This document shows positions 26,495-34,611 of a DNA stretch of 64,000 nucleotides, piece by piece. Under the pieces are notes generated by a model that saw nothing but the letters and a program-made list of their open reading frames with translations, was not told the origin of the DNA and ran no database searches. Each line of letters starts with the position of its first letter. Position 1 is the first letter of the stretch. Source of the DNA: Saccharothrix carnea (GTDB lineage Bacteria > Actinomycetota > Actinomycetes > Mycobacteriales > Pseudonocardiaceae). The stretch is taken from assembly GCF_003014735.1 (NCBI RefSeq), contig NZ_PYAX01000002.1:248001-312000 (forward strand). Direction: 5' to 3'. The position numbers and the translations under genes were made by a program.

Positions 26495-27538
26495 ATGACA
26501 GCCACCACCCCGTTGGGCACCACCGGGATGGAGATCAGCAGGATCGGGTTCGGCGCCTGGGCGGCGGGCGGCAGCGACTGGAAGTTCGGATGGGGACCGC
26601 AGGACGACGCCGATTCCGTGGCGACCATCCTGGCGCTGGTCGAGCGCGGCGTGAACTGGATCGACACCGCGCCCGCCTATGGCGTCGGGCACTCCGAGGA
26701 GGTCGTCGGGAAGGCGCTGGCGCAGCTGCCCGAGGCCGACCGGCCACTGGTGTTCACCAAGGTCGGGCTCGTGTGGACCGAGACCGAGGACCTCGGCGGC
26801 TCGCCGCGCAAGGTGATGCGCGCCGAGTACGTCCGCCGCGATGTCGAGGCGTCGCTGCGCAGGCTCGGGGTGGACCGGATCGACCTGCTCCAGGTGCACT
26901 GGCCCGGTGACGGCGCCCTCGCGGTGCCGGACGGCGACGACCCGCTGGCCGAGCGGTGGGCGACCCCGCTGGCCGAGTACTGGCAGACCATGGCGGAGCT
27001 GAAGCGGGAAGGCCTGGTGCGCGCCATCGGCCTGTCCAACCACGGTGTCGCCGAGCTCGCCGAGGCCGAGGCGATCGCGCACGTGGAGACCCTCCAGCCG
27101 CCGTTCTCGCTGCTCCAGCGCGATTCCGTGCCGGAGCTGGCGTGGTGTGCCGACCACGGCACGGGCACGATCGTCTACCAGCCGCTGCACTCGGGCCTGC
27201 TCACCGGCGCGTTCTCGCGTGAGCGCGCCGAGTCGCTGCCCGAGGGCGACTGGCGGCGCGGCTCGCCGGACTTCACCACCAACCTGGACCGCAACCTGGC
27301 CCTGGTCGACGCGCTGCGGCCCATTGCCCACGGTCACGGCACCACGGTGTCCAGCGTCGCCATCGCGTGGGCGCTGTCGGTGCGCGGTGTCACCGGCGCC
27401 ATCGTCGGTGCGCGCCGCCCCGAGCAGCTGCACGACTGGATCGACGCGGCCTCGCTGGAGTTGACGCCCGGCGACCTGGACGCCATCGCGGCGGCGATCG
27501 AGGCGACGGGTGCGGGCAGCGGTCCGGCACGCCCTTGA
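26495..27538 (+). CDS. aldo/keto reductase
   Basis: A 347-residue NADPH-dependent TIM-barrel reductase. Catalytic residues are visible: Asp and Tyr in DTAPAYGVGHSEEVVG, Lys in VFTKVG and His in QVHWPGD. The NADP-binding end reads GVTGAIVGARRPEQL. ATG 26495 follows AAGGAGA at seven bases; the upstream frame is not family sequence. The gene is divergent from the exporter and about 45 bases before the UbiA gene on the same strand. It may reduce a carbonyl in the local pathway or detoxify aldehydes; both are inference. Confidence 0.9.
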   Translation: MTATTPLGTTGMEISRIGFGAWAAGGSDWKFGWGPQDDADSVATILALVERGVNWIDTAPAYGVGHSEEVVGKALAQLPEADRPLVFTKVGLVWTETEDLGGSPRKVMRAEYVRRDVEASLRRLGVDRIDLLQVHWPGDGALAVPDGDDPLAERWATPLAEYWQTMAELKREGLVRAIGLSNHGVAELAEAEAIAHVETLQPPFSLLQRDSVPELAWCADHGTGTIVYQPLHSGLLTGAFSRERAESLPEGDWRRGSPDFTTNLDRNLALVDALRPIAHGHGTTVSSVAIAWALSVRGVTGAIVGARRPEQLHDWIDAASLELTPGDLDAIAAAIEATGAGSGPARP

Positions 27539-27580
27539 CCCGGCGTCCGTCCCGGTGCCCCGCCGGGAGTCCATGAGCAC

Positions 27581-28441
27581 ATGGCGCGGGGCGCGGTAGC
27601 CGTACTGCGGATGTGCTGGGTCCAGGCCAGGCCCGAGGTGCAGGTGGTGTTCGCGCTGCGGTTCGCCGTGGGCGGGCTGGTGGGCGCCGACGGTGGTGTC
27701 GTCGACGTGCCACGCCTGCTGGTGGGCGCGCTGGTGTGGGCGTGCGCGGTGCTGGCGGTCTACCTGCTCAACGGTGTCAGCGACGCCGTCGAGGACTCGA
27801 TCAACAAACCGACCAGGCCCATCCCGGCGGGCACGCTCGGCGCGGCGGCGGCGATCGGTGTCGCCGCCGCCGCGTCGCTGCTCGCGTCGCTGGGCGCACT
27901 CCTGGTCGGCACGCGGTTCCTGGTGCTGACGGTGGTGTTCCTGGTGCTGGGCTGCGCCTACTCGGTGCCGCCGGTGGCCGTGAAGCGGTCGGCGCCGGGT
28001 TCGGTGGCCGTCGTCCTGGCCGGCGGGGTCGTGACGTACCTGGCGGGTTTCTGCGCCGGTGGTGGCGGCGAGCTCGGCCCGGTGCTGGTGCCGGCGGTGG
28101 CGTTGTCGTGCTGGATGGCGGGCGTCGGCGCGCTGGCCAAGGACCTGTCCGACACCCGCGGTGACCGCGCCGCCGGGCGCCGGACGCTGGCCGTGCGCTG
28201 GGGACCGGGCCGGACTCGGCTGGTGGTCAGCGGCAACGCCCTGCTGGTCGGGGTCGGGTTCTTCGTCGCGGTGCTGTGGTGCCTGCCGGTGCTGGTCCTG
28301 CCGGCGGGAGTCGTGCTGGTGGGTGCCTTGTGCGTGGCCGCGCGGGTGGGCGGCCCGCCCTACCGGGTCTACATGCGCACCCAGCACGCCGCGCACGTCG
28401 TCGCGGTGGCCGTGCTCGTCGTCGCGGTGGTCGCCCGCTGA
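27581..28441 (+). CDS. UbiA-family prenyltransferase (SCO3242-like)
   Basis: A 286-residue integral membrane protein with about eight helices and both aspartate-rich sites of the UbiA superfamily: NGVSDAVED (residues 64-72, NxxxDxxxD, with NKPTRPI following) and AKDLSDTRGDRAAGRRT. The family transfers a prenyl chain from its diphosphate to an aromatic or other acceptor in the membrane, with Mg2+ bound by the aspartates. The sequence resembles the SCO3242 group of actinomycetes, whose acceptor I do not know. The gene follows the aldo/keto reductase. A prenyl donor could come from the polyprenyl synthase at 51586, but that is remote. Confidence 0.85.
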   Translation: MARGAVAVLRMCWVQARPEVQVVFALRFAVGGLVGADGGVVDVPRLLVGALVWACAVLAVYLLNGVSDAVEDSINKPTRPIPAGTLGAAAAIGVAAAASLLASLGALLVGTRFLVLTVVFLVLGCAYSVPPVAVKRSAPGSVAVVLAGGVVTYLAGFCAGGGGELGPVLVPAVALSCWMAGVGALAKDLSDTRGDRAAGRRTLAVRWGPGRTRLVVSGNALLVGVGFFVAVLWCLPVLVLPAGVVLVGALCVAARVGGPPYRVYMRTQHAAHVVAVAVLVVAVVAR

Positions 28442-28640
28442 GACGGCGGTCCGCAGTGCTGCTCCGGCTGTTCGGCGGGGGAGCGGTGTGCGGGTCGTCG
28501 CGGTGCGGTGGGAACGCACGTCGGCGGAGCGTGCGACGGGAAAGCCGGCGGGGTGTGCCAGGGCGTTCGTCCGCCGCCGTGCGTCGTGACCGAAGTCCGT
28601 GTTCGGCCGCGCCGACCCGAATCCGACACCTCGCCGTAAC

Positions 28641-28652
28641 TTCGGATCCGAA
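28641..28652. promoter_or_regulatory. 12-bp palindrome TTCGGATCCGAA
   Basis: A perfect palindrome in the gene-free region after the UbiA gene. It may be an operator; nothing shows which protein would bind it. Confidence 0.25.
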
Positions 28653-28804
28653 TCCGGCCGAGTGGCCCGGCGCCGACCCGCGCCGCGTTCACGGCCTGCT
28701 TTTGCGCACCCGCGTCCGGTACCCGGTCGGCTGACGTGTGGCCAATACATTTCGCCCCCTAATAGCCCACTCTGCGAGATGGCTTCGGGGTGTCCGGCGA
28801 GACG

Positions 28805-28832
28805 TTGACTCGTGGTTGAGCCGTGCTAATGT
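28805..28832 (+). promoter_or_regulatory. sigma-70-type promoter TTGACT-16-TAATGT
   Basis: TTGACT (28805-28810) and TAATGT (28827-28832) are 16 bases apart, the best promoter match in the window. Transcription would begin near 28839, just before a perfect 15-bp hairpin. Confidence 0.55.
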
Positions 28833-28846
28833 CGAGTGCAGGCCGG

Positions 28847-28882
28847 GTCCCCGGCGAGATCTGGGTCGATCTCGCCGGGGAC
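28847..28882 (+). other. 15-bp perfect stem-loop at a predicted 5' end
   Basis: GTCCCCGGCGAGATC and GATCTCGCCGGGGAC pair fully around a 6-base loop (TGGGTC). It starts about eight bases after the expected transcription start, so it would be the first structure on the RNA: a stabilising leader, an attenuator, or part of a small RNA. No U-run follows, and the transcript could continue to the histidine kinase. Confidence 0.5.
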
Positions 28883-29261
28883 CGCTACTGGGGGAAGACA
28901 GGGGGCCACATTGCTGCTCCGCTGTACGCGGTTGGCGATTCGGCAGCCATTACGGCGTGCGCCGGCACGGGGCGACGTGGCCCGAAGAAATAGCCCGGTT
29001 TCCGAAGTTCCCGCTCGGGTCCTTCGCCGGGTGCCGCCACGCCCGCGGGTGCCGGACGTCCTGGTCGCTCTCGCCGTCGCGGCCGGGACTGCGGCGGTTC
29101 AGCGCGTGGCCTAGTCATCCATTCCGTTGGAGTCGCCGAGCCGTCCTGACGGAATGCACCCTTTCCGGTCATGTGGCGAAGCGAGCGGTCATTCCGGTCC
29201 CGCACCACGAGTGCGGTCGAGTGGTCATGGGAACTGTCGACCGAGACGTGACGGAGAAAGC

Positions 29262-30413
29262 ATGAAAAGCAAGGTGACGGGGAGCACCTCGGACAGCGGG
29301 TGGTTACCCAAGCGGTGTGACGTCGAGCACGGCGCGGAGGTGGCACCGGTCTGGGCGCGGTTCGTCGACCGCCGCGACGCGCTGCTCGACGAGTACGGCA
29401 GGAGGCTGCGGGCGATGCACTCCGCCCTGGCCGAGGACGAGGACACGTTGCGCGGCTGCGTCGAGCACGCCGAGTCGATCCTCGACGAGTGCGCCGCGAG
29501 CCTGCGCGAAGGCCGGGTCGTGAGCAGCGACGACGCCTGGGTCATGGCGTCGGAGATCGGGGCCCGGCGGGCGGCGGGCAACGTGCACCCGATCGAGTCG
29601 ATCCGGGCCGCGGCCGTGCTGGTCGAGTTGACCATCCGGGCCCTCCAGGACGTCTGCGGGGACGACCGGGCGGGGGTGTCGCTGCTGTGCACGGCGATGC
29701 TCGCGCTGAACCAGTCGATCTCGCTGCGGATGCACGTGGCGTCCATCGCCTACGACCGGTTCCTGTACGAGCAGTTCAAGCGGGCACAGGTCGACGGCGT
29801 GCACACCCTCGCCCGGGAGATCCACGACCACGTGGGCAACGGCGTGAGCCTGGCGCACCGGCAGCTGGAGCTGTACGACGTGCTGCACTCCGAGGACTGC
29901 GGCATCGCGCGGGACCGGGTGGCGCGGGCGCGCCTGGTGCTGACCGAGACGCTGGACACCACCCGCAGGCTGATCGCCGGGTTGCGGGCGCGGGTACCGG
30001 TCTCCGGGCTGCGGGAGGCGCTGGAGGCGTTCGTCGCCTCGGTCGACTGCACCTCGGCCGAGGTCGAGGTCGTCGTCGAGGGTGACGAGCACCGGCTGTC
30101 CCGCGACGTGGTGGGCGAGCTCTACACGGTGGTCCGGGAAGCGCTGCGCAACGCGATCCAGCACGCCGGTGCGTCGCGGATCTGCGTGTACGTGGAGATC
30201 ACGCCGTGGCGGGTGGCCGCCGTGGTGGAGGACGACGGCGTCGGGTTCGACCGCAACCGCCACCGCCGCCGCACCGGGCACGGGCTCGCGTCGATGACCG
30301 AGCGCACCACGCTGCTCGGCGGCGAGCTGACCATCACCAGTGCCTGCGGCACCGGAACGCGCCTCGAGGTCACGATCCCGTTGATGGAGCCGGGACATGC
30401 GATCGGTGCCTGA
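29262..30413 (+). CDS. cytosolic sensor histidine kinase (NarL-partner type)
   Basis: A 383-residue kinase with no membrane segment. An all-helical N-terminal sensor (1-170) precedes the HisKA_3 dimerisation box with the phosphorylated His in TLAREIHDHVGNGVSLAH. The HATPase domain follows (REALRNAIQHAG as N-box, VEDDGVGFD as D-box, GHGLASMTER as G-box). ATG 29262 has GGAG five to nine bases upstream. The last 17 bases overlap the response regulator gene, so the pair is made together. The second kinase at 31747-32772 has the same plan, and the two systems face each other. The signal is unknown. Confidence 0.88.
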   Translation: MKSKVTGSTSDSGWLPKRCDVEHGAEVAPVWARFVDRRDALLDEYGRRLRAMHSALAEDEDTLRGCVEHAESILDECAASLREGRVVSSDDAWVMASEIGARRAAGNVHPIESIRAAAVLVELTIRALQDVCGDDRAGVSLLCTAMLALNQSISLRMHVASIAYDRFLYEQFKRAQVDGVHTLAREIHDHVGNGVSLAHRQLELYDVLHSEDCGIARDRVARARLVLTETLDTTRRLIAGLRARVPVSGLREALEAFVASVDCTSAEVEVVVEGDEHRLSRDVVGELYTVVREALRNAIQHAGASRICVYVEITPWRVAAVVEDDGVGFDRNRHRRRTGHGLASMTERTTLLGGELTITSACGTGTRLEVTIPLMEPGHAIGA

Positions 30414-31113
30414 CCGCGCGCCGATCCGCATCGTCGTCGCCGACGACCACACGCTGCTGCGCGAGGCGGTCTGCGACATGCTCCGCATGGAATCGGGGTT
30501 CCTGATCGTCGGTGAGGCCGACGACGGCGCCAGCGCCGTGGTGATGGCCGAGCGGACGCGGCCCGACGTGGTGCTGCTGGACGTGGGGATGCCGGGCCAC
30601 CACCCGGTGTTCACCGTCCGCAGGATCGCCGAGGTCGCGCCGGACACGCAGGTCATCATCGTGAGCATGTACGCCGAGCAGCGGCTCGTGCAGGAGCTGC
30701 TGTCCCTCGGCGTGCGCGGTTACCTGCACAAGAGCGTGAGCCGGCAGGAGTTGGCCGCGGCGATCCGCACCGTGTGCGCCGACAACCGGCGGGTCGTCGT
30801 CTCGGTGGCCTGGATGCCCAGCGCCGAGCCCGAGGACGACGGAGGGCTGCTGTCCACGCGGGAGCGCGAGGTGCTGGCGCTGGTCGCCCAGGCGATGAGC
30901 AACCGGCAGATCGCGACCCGGCTGGACATCACCGAGGGAACGGTGAAGAGGCACCTGCGCAACGTCTTCGGCAAGCTGGCCGCGGTGTCCAGGATCGACG
31001 CGGTCAACAAAGCGGTGGCCGCGGGGCTGATCCCGGCGCCGGAGGACCGGCGGGCGCTCAGTCCACGCGCGGTGGGCGGGGCGGGGCCGGGCGGGTCGCC
31101 TGGGCCGGGTTGA
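30397..31113 (+). CDS. NarL/FixJ-family response regulator
   Basis: A 238-residue regulator. The receiver domain has the acidic pair D16-D17 (VVADDHTLLREAV), the phospho-acceptor D62 (VVLLDVGMPG) and a Lys in GYLHKSVSRQEL. The C-terminal LuxR-type HTH reads LSTREREVLALVAQAMSNRQ then GTVKRHLRNVFGKL. It partners the kinase that overlaps its start. Its last 56 bases run antiparallel through the end of the other response regulator gene at 31058, so the two transcripts overlap tail to tail. Targets are unknown. Confidence 0.9.
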   Translation: MRSVPDRAPIRIVVADDHTLLREAVCDMLRMESGFLIVGEADDGASAVVMAERTRPDVVLLDVGMPGHHPVFTVRRIAEVAPDTQVIIVSMYAEQRLVQELLSLGVRGYLHKSVSRQELAAAIRTVCADNRRVVVSVAWMPSAEPEDDGGLLSTREREVLALVAQAMSNRQIATRLDITEGTVKRHLRNVFGKLAAVSRIDAVNKAVAAGLIPAPEDRRALSPRAVGGAGPGGSPGPG

Positions 31114-31750
31114 TGAGCCCGGCGTCGACGGCCTTGTTGACCGCGTCGATGCGCGACACGGCGCCGATCTTGGCGAAGATGTTGTGCAGGTGGCGCTTGA
31201 CGGTGGCTTCGGTGATGCCCAGGCGCGCGGCGATCTGGCGGTTGCTCAACGCCTGCGCGACCAGTTCGAGCAGACCCCGCTCACGGCGGGAGAGCGGGGT
31301 CTCGCGCTCCTCGGCCCGGTCGATGCTCGCCGCCGCCGGTGACACCGAGATCTGCACGGACCGGTCGTCGCGCACGGTGCTGCGGATGACCGAGACGAGG
31401 TGCTGCCTGCTGACGCCCTTGCTCAGGTACCCGCGCACGCCCTGGGCGAGCATGTCCTGCACGAACGCCGGTGTGTCGTACATGCTCAGGATTACCACGC
31501 GGGTGCGCGGTGCGACTTCCCGCAGCCGCTGCACGGTCAGGGCGGCGGGGATGCCCGGCATGTCGATGTCCAGCAGCACCACGTCGGGGCACAGCTCGGC
31601 GGCGGCCGCCACCAGGGCCGTGCCGTCGCCCACGTCGGCGACGACGTCGAAGTCGGGTTCGGCGTTGAGCGACTCGCGCAGCATCTCGCGCAGGATCACG
31701 TGGTCGTCGGCGAGCAGGATGGTGATCCTGTCGCGGTGTGCCGAGGTCAC
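31058..31750 (-). CDS. NarL/FixJ-family response regulator (second system)
   Basis: A 230-residue regulator closely similar in plan to the one at 30397. The receiver has LLADDHVILREML, phospho-acceptor D61 (VVLLDIDMPG) and GYLSKGVSRQHL. The LuxR HTH reads LSRRERGLLELVAQALSNRQ and ATVKRHLHNIFAKIGAVSRI. GTG 31750 overlaps the kinase stop (GTGA). The shared ending VSRIDAVNKAV...AGLI in both regulators suggests they arose by duplication. The 3' end overlaps the convergent regulator gene by 56 bases. Confidence 0.9.
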   Translation of the reverse strand: MTSAHRDRITILLADDHVILREMLRESLNAEPDFDVVADVGDGTALVAAAAELCPDVVLLDIDMPGIPAALTVQRLREVAPRTRVVILSMYDTPAFVQDMLAQGVRGYLSKGVSRQHLVSVIRSTVRDDRSVQISVSPAAASIDRAEERETPLSRRERGLLELVAQALSNRQIAARLGITEATVKRHLHNIFAKIGAVSRIDAVNKAVDAGLINPAQATRPAPPRPPRVD

Positions 31751-32772
31751 GGCAGCGGCAGCTCGACGTCGACGCGCGACCCCGTGGCCGTCGCGGTCAC
31801 CACGCAGCTGCCGCCCAGCGAACCGGCGCGTTCGCGCATGGACACCAGGCCGAAGCCCTGCCGCGCCGCCGCACGTGCCGGGTCGAACCCGATGCCGTCG
31901 TCCTCCACGGACGCGGTGATCGTCTCGCTGGTGATGTCCACCAGCACCACGGCCTTCTCCGCCGCGGCGTGGGCGAACACGTTGAGCAGGGCCTCGCGCA
32001 GGATCAGGAACAGCTCCTTGCGGTGCCGGTCGGGCACCAGGCGCTGGTTGCCGGTCACCTTGACGTGCACGACGGTGCGCCACGCGCCCGCCGTGTCGGC
32101 GAAGGCGACGATCTCCTGCTCCAGGTCGAGCGCGGCGGGTCCGTCGGAGAACTCGGTGATCAGCTGGCGGACGATGGACAACGCCGCGGACAGGTGCTCG
32201 CGCGCACCGCTGATCCGCTTCGCCGCGGCGGCCCGGTCGTCGGCCGCCTCGTACAGCTCGACCAGTTCCAGCTGGTGCATGGCGATGCTCAGCTCGTGGC
32301 CCAGCTGGTCGTGGACCTCGCGGGCCAGCTGGCGGCGCTCGCGGCGCCGCGCCTCGTCGGCGGTGCGCAGGATCGACGTGTCGTAGGAGTCGCCGATGGC
32401 GTGCACCTGGGACGCGAGGTTGCGGTGCAGCACGGTCAGCACGGCGGCCAGGTCCGGCACCAGCTGCGGCTGCTCGGCCGCGACCCTCAGCAGCTCGGCC
32501 AGGACCACGTCCATCAGCACCCCGGTGCCGCCGGGCGGCGTGACCGGCTGCTGCGGCTGCTGCTGGACCGGCGGCGCCGAGCGCGCCAGGTCGGTGACCG
32601 TGGCGGTGAGGATGGCGTCCGCGCGCGCCAGGCACTCGGGCAGCACCGCCGGGTCCTTGCCCAGCAGGCTCCCGCTGTCGCGCAGCCTGGCCTCCAGGCG
32701 CACCAGGATCTCGGCGCGCCGGTCGGCCAGCAAGCCGCCGGCGGTGACGTCGTCGGCACGTGCCTTCGGCAT
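31747..32772 (-). CDS. cytosolic sensor histidine kinase (second system)
   Basis: A 341-residue soluble kinase. The N-terminal 150 residues are helical, with a glutamine/proline linker (PPVQQQPQQPVTPP) near residue 70. The HisKA_3 box has QLAREVHDQLGHELSIAMHQ. The ATPase domain shows LREALLNVFAHAA, VEDDGIGFD and GFGLVSMRERAGSLGG. ATG 32772 is preceded by GGGGGA at eight bases; longer frames to 32814 exist. It is translationally coupled to its regulator. It lies downstream of the AvrD operon on the same strand but behind a terminator hairpin. Confidence 0.87.
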   Translation of the reverse strand: MPKARADDVTAGGLLADRRAEILVRLEARLRDSGSLLGKDPAVLPECLARADAILTATVTDLARSAPPVQQQPQQPVTPPGGTGVLMDVVLAELLRVAAEQPQLVPDLAAVLTVLHRNLASQVHAIGDSYDTSILRTADEARRRERRQLAREVHDQLGHELSIAMHQLELVELYEAADDRAAAAKRISGAREHLSAALSIVRQLITEFSDGPAALDLEQEIVAFADTAGAWRTVVHVKVTGNQRLVPDRHRKELFLILREALLNVFAHAAAEKAVVLVDITSETITASVEDDGIGFDPARAAARQGFGLVSMRERAGSLGGSCVVTATATGSRVDVELPLP

Positions 32773-32863
32773 CTCGAATTCCCCCATAAATCCGCAGGTC
32801 GCACGTCGAGGCACGGCACTGTGCGTGATGTGGATGATACCGCGCGCTGCCCTCGTTTCCGGT

Positions 32864-32893
32864 GGTGTTCACCGCGACGCTGCGGTGGACACC
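32864..32893 (-). terminator. terminator of the AvrD operon
   Basis: GGTGTTCACCGC and GCGGTGGACACC pair with one mismatch around a 6-base loop, 13 bases beyond the phosphatase stop on the minus strand. Confidence 0.6.
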
Positions 32894-32905
32894 GACCGGG
32901 GCGGC

Positions 32906-33571
32906 TCAGCCCGCGACTCCGGCCAGGGCGGGCCAGCCCCGGTCCGCGGCGTGCGCGACGAGCACCGGGTCGGCACCGACGACCACGGGGCGTCCCACCA
33001 GGTCCAGCAGCGGCAGGTCGCTGACGTGGTCGCCGTAGGCCGAGCACGCCGCCAGGTCCAGGCCGAGGGCTTCGGCGCAGTCGCGCACCGCCGCGGCTTT
33101 CGCCGCACCGATCATCGGTGTGGCGACCGACCCGGTGTAGTGGCCGTCGAGCACCTCCGGCCGTGAGCACAGCACGACGTCGGCGCCCACGTGCTCGGCG
33201 ATCGGGTCCAGGCACGGCGGGAAGGACCCGGACACCAGCACGACCGCCTCACCGGTCGCGGCGTGCGCCCGCAGCCGGTCGAGCACCGGCTGGTGGAACA
33301 GCCGCCCGCCGCGCAGCTCGGCGTCGAACCACGCCCGCCCGTGCCCGGCCAGCTCGGCTTCACCGCGGCCCGCGAAGGTCCGGAAGTACTCGGCCAGCGC
33401 GGCGGTGCGGGTACCGGTCTCGCCGGCCAGCCGCACCCGCTCGCGCACGGCCGCGTACTCGGTGTCCGGGCGCCCGCGCAGCCGCAGGTGGAAGGCCAGG
33501 AACCGGAAGACGCTCTTGACGGCGATGAGGGTGTCGTCGACGTCGAAGAACGCCGCGGCCGGCCTGCTCAC
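32906..33571 (-). CDS. HAD-superfamily phosphatase (SerB-like subclass IB)
   Basis: A 221-residue phosphatase. Motif I is FFDVDDTL with nucleophile D10 and acid/base D12. Motif II is VLVSGS. A Lys for motif III lies in IGAAKAAAV and motif IV is AYGDHVSDLPLL. The helical cap after motif I suits small phosphorylated substrates. It overlaps the acyl carrier protein gene by four bases, so it belongs to the AvrD operon. In gamma-butyrolactone synthesis a phosphatase removes the phosphate left from the condensed sugar phosphate. The same task here is my inference. A phosphoserine-type substrate cannot be excluded. Confidence 0.85.
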   Translation of the reverse strand: MSRPAAAFFDVDDTLIAVKSVFRFLAFHLRLRGRPDTEYAAVRERVRLAGETGTRTAALAEYFRTFAGRGEAELAGHGRAWFDAELRGGRLFHQPVLDRLRAHAATGEAVVLVSGSFPPCLDPIAEHVGADVVLCSRPEVLDGHYTGSVATPMIGAAKAAAVRDCAEALGLDLAACSAYGDHVSDLPLLDLVGRPVVVGADPVLVAHAADRGWPALAGVAG

Positions 33572-33807
33572 ACCGCGACCCGCTTGGCCTCGACCAGCGA
33601 GGCCGCCTCACCCAGGCTCAGCTCGGGCGTGAGCTCGCCGTCCGGCAGCTTCACGCCGAAGCGGCGCTCCAGCACCACGGACAGCTCGACCAGCACCAGC
33701 GAGTCGACGTCCAAGTCGTCGAACGTGACGTCGGCGCCCATGTCGTCGCCGAACACACCGTACTTCTCCACGAGCGCGTTGCGGATCACGTCAACCACGG
33801 ATTCCAC
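33568..33807 (-). CDS. acyl carrier protein
   Basis: A 79-residue four-helix carrier. Ser36 in the motif DLDVDSLVLVEL is the phosphopantetheine site, with the negatively charged helix II typical of ACPs. The gene lies 33 bases after the P-loop kinase gene and overlaps the phosphatase gene by four bases. A dedicated ACP in a four-gene operon with an AvrD-family protein suggests that AvrD uses an ACP-bound acyl or beta-ketoacyl chain. Loading could come from the KAS III at 23446 or from host fatty acid synthesis; this is not shown by the sequence. Confidence 0.9.
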   Translation of the reverse strand: MESVVDVIRNALVEKYGVFGDDMGADVTFDDLDVDSLVLVELSVVLERRFGVKLPDGELTPELSLGEAASLVEAKRVAV

Positions 33808-33840
33808 GGTTTGTCTCCCTCTCTCGACAGGTGCTCTCGG

Positions 33841-34551
33841 TCAGACGACGGCAGCGGCGCGTTCGGTCTCCACGCGCACGTCCATCGCCGCGTACTCGGC
33901 CTCGGCGAGGGCGATCGCGCTGTCGACGTCGCGCGCCACCGGCAGGTCGAAGATCTCGGTGATGCGGCGCAACCGCTCGGGCAGCGAGCCGCCGACGACG
34001 TGGTACGGGATGCCCAGTTCGGTCAGCGTCGCCTTCAGGTGCTCGTCGGACAGCGAGCGGAACCGCTCGTTGACCGGGCGGTGCCCGTCCGCGGCCAGGG
34101 GCAGCTCGTTGGGCAGGTGCACGAACGCGTCGAAGGTGGCCTTCACGTGCCGCTTGAACGCGTGCCCGATCTGCTCCATGACCTCCTCGAAGAACGCCAG
34201 CTCCGGCGTCTTCTCGACCGACTCCAGGTCGGACAGGTGCACCGAGTCGTTCGGGTTGATGCCCACGGTCACCCGCACCGCGCCGTAGATCCACTCCTGC
34301 AGCGACGAGCCGTCCGAGATGAAGCCGTCCCACAGCCTGCTCTCGTGCACCGCGCGGTCGACGTGCCGCACGACGATCATCTGCAGCAGTTCCGCGGCGG
34401 TGCACTCCTCCAGCGCCTTGCCGGGTGCCGCCTCGGGCAGGATCTCGCGCATGGTCTTGGCCCGGGTCCGCGGGATGCCGGTGTAGTGCGACAGCGCCAT
34501 CCCGGTGATGGTCTTGCCGGAGGAGTACGTTCCGGAGATTCCCAACCGCAT
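33841..34551 (-). CDS. P-loop ATPase/kinase (AAA_28 / NadR-kinase-like)
   Basis: A 236-residue protein starting MRLGISGTYSSGKTITGMAL, whose GTYSSGKT (7-14) is a Walker A of the type in NadR ribosylnicotinamide kinase and related small-molecule kinases. DAFVHLPNELPL is where the NadR group has its acidic Walker B-like strand. The downstream RRITEIF and long helices suit a lid. It is the second gene of the AvrD operon, between AvrD and ACP. In that context it could phosphorylate the sugar or nucleoside precursor used by AvrD; that is inference, and regulatory ATPase roles remain possible. Confidence 0.75.
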   Translation of the reverse strand: MRLGISGTYSSGKTITGMALSHYTGIPRTRAKTMREILPEAAPGKALEECTAAELLQMIVVRHVDRAVHESRLWDGFISDGSSLQEWIYGAVRVTVGINPNDSVHLSDLESVEKTPELAFFEEVMEQIGHAFKRHVKATFDAFVHLPNELPLAADGHRPVNERFRSLSDEHLKATLTELGIPYHVVGGSLPERLRRITEIFDLPVARDVDSAIALAEAEYAAMDVRVETERAAAVV

Positions 34552-34611
34552 GTCTTTGTCCGCCTTCGTTTCTCGGTGATCCGGGTCGGGTGGAGCGGGG
34601 GGCAGGTGGGG

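Larger units (their letters stand above)
28442..29261. other. 820-base intergenic region without a convincing gene
   Basis: The region holds, left to right: a perfect 12-bp palindrome (28641-28652), a promoter-like pair and 15-bp hairpin (28805-28882), and a dyad CATTCCGT/ACGGAATG (29120-29156) before the histidine kinase. An open frame spans 28738-29265 but has poor codon pattern. Behind GGGGG at 28911 a TTG could start a 67-residue protein ending at 29114; I cannot support it. The stretch around 28740-28760 is less GC-rich than its neighbours. Confidence 0.5.

Noticed and set aside
22183..26910. 1575-codon open frame on the plus strand
   Set aside because: It lies opposite the FAD monooxygenase, KAS III and exporter genes and has the composition of a GC-rich shadow frame.
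28738..29265. 175-codon open frame upstream of the histidine kinase
   Set aside because: It crosses the promoter, the 15-bp hairpin and the dyad, resembles no family and has poor third-position GC.
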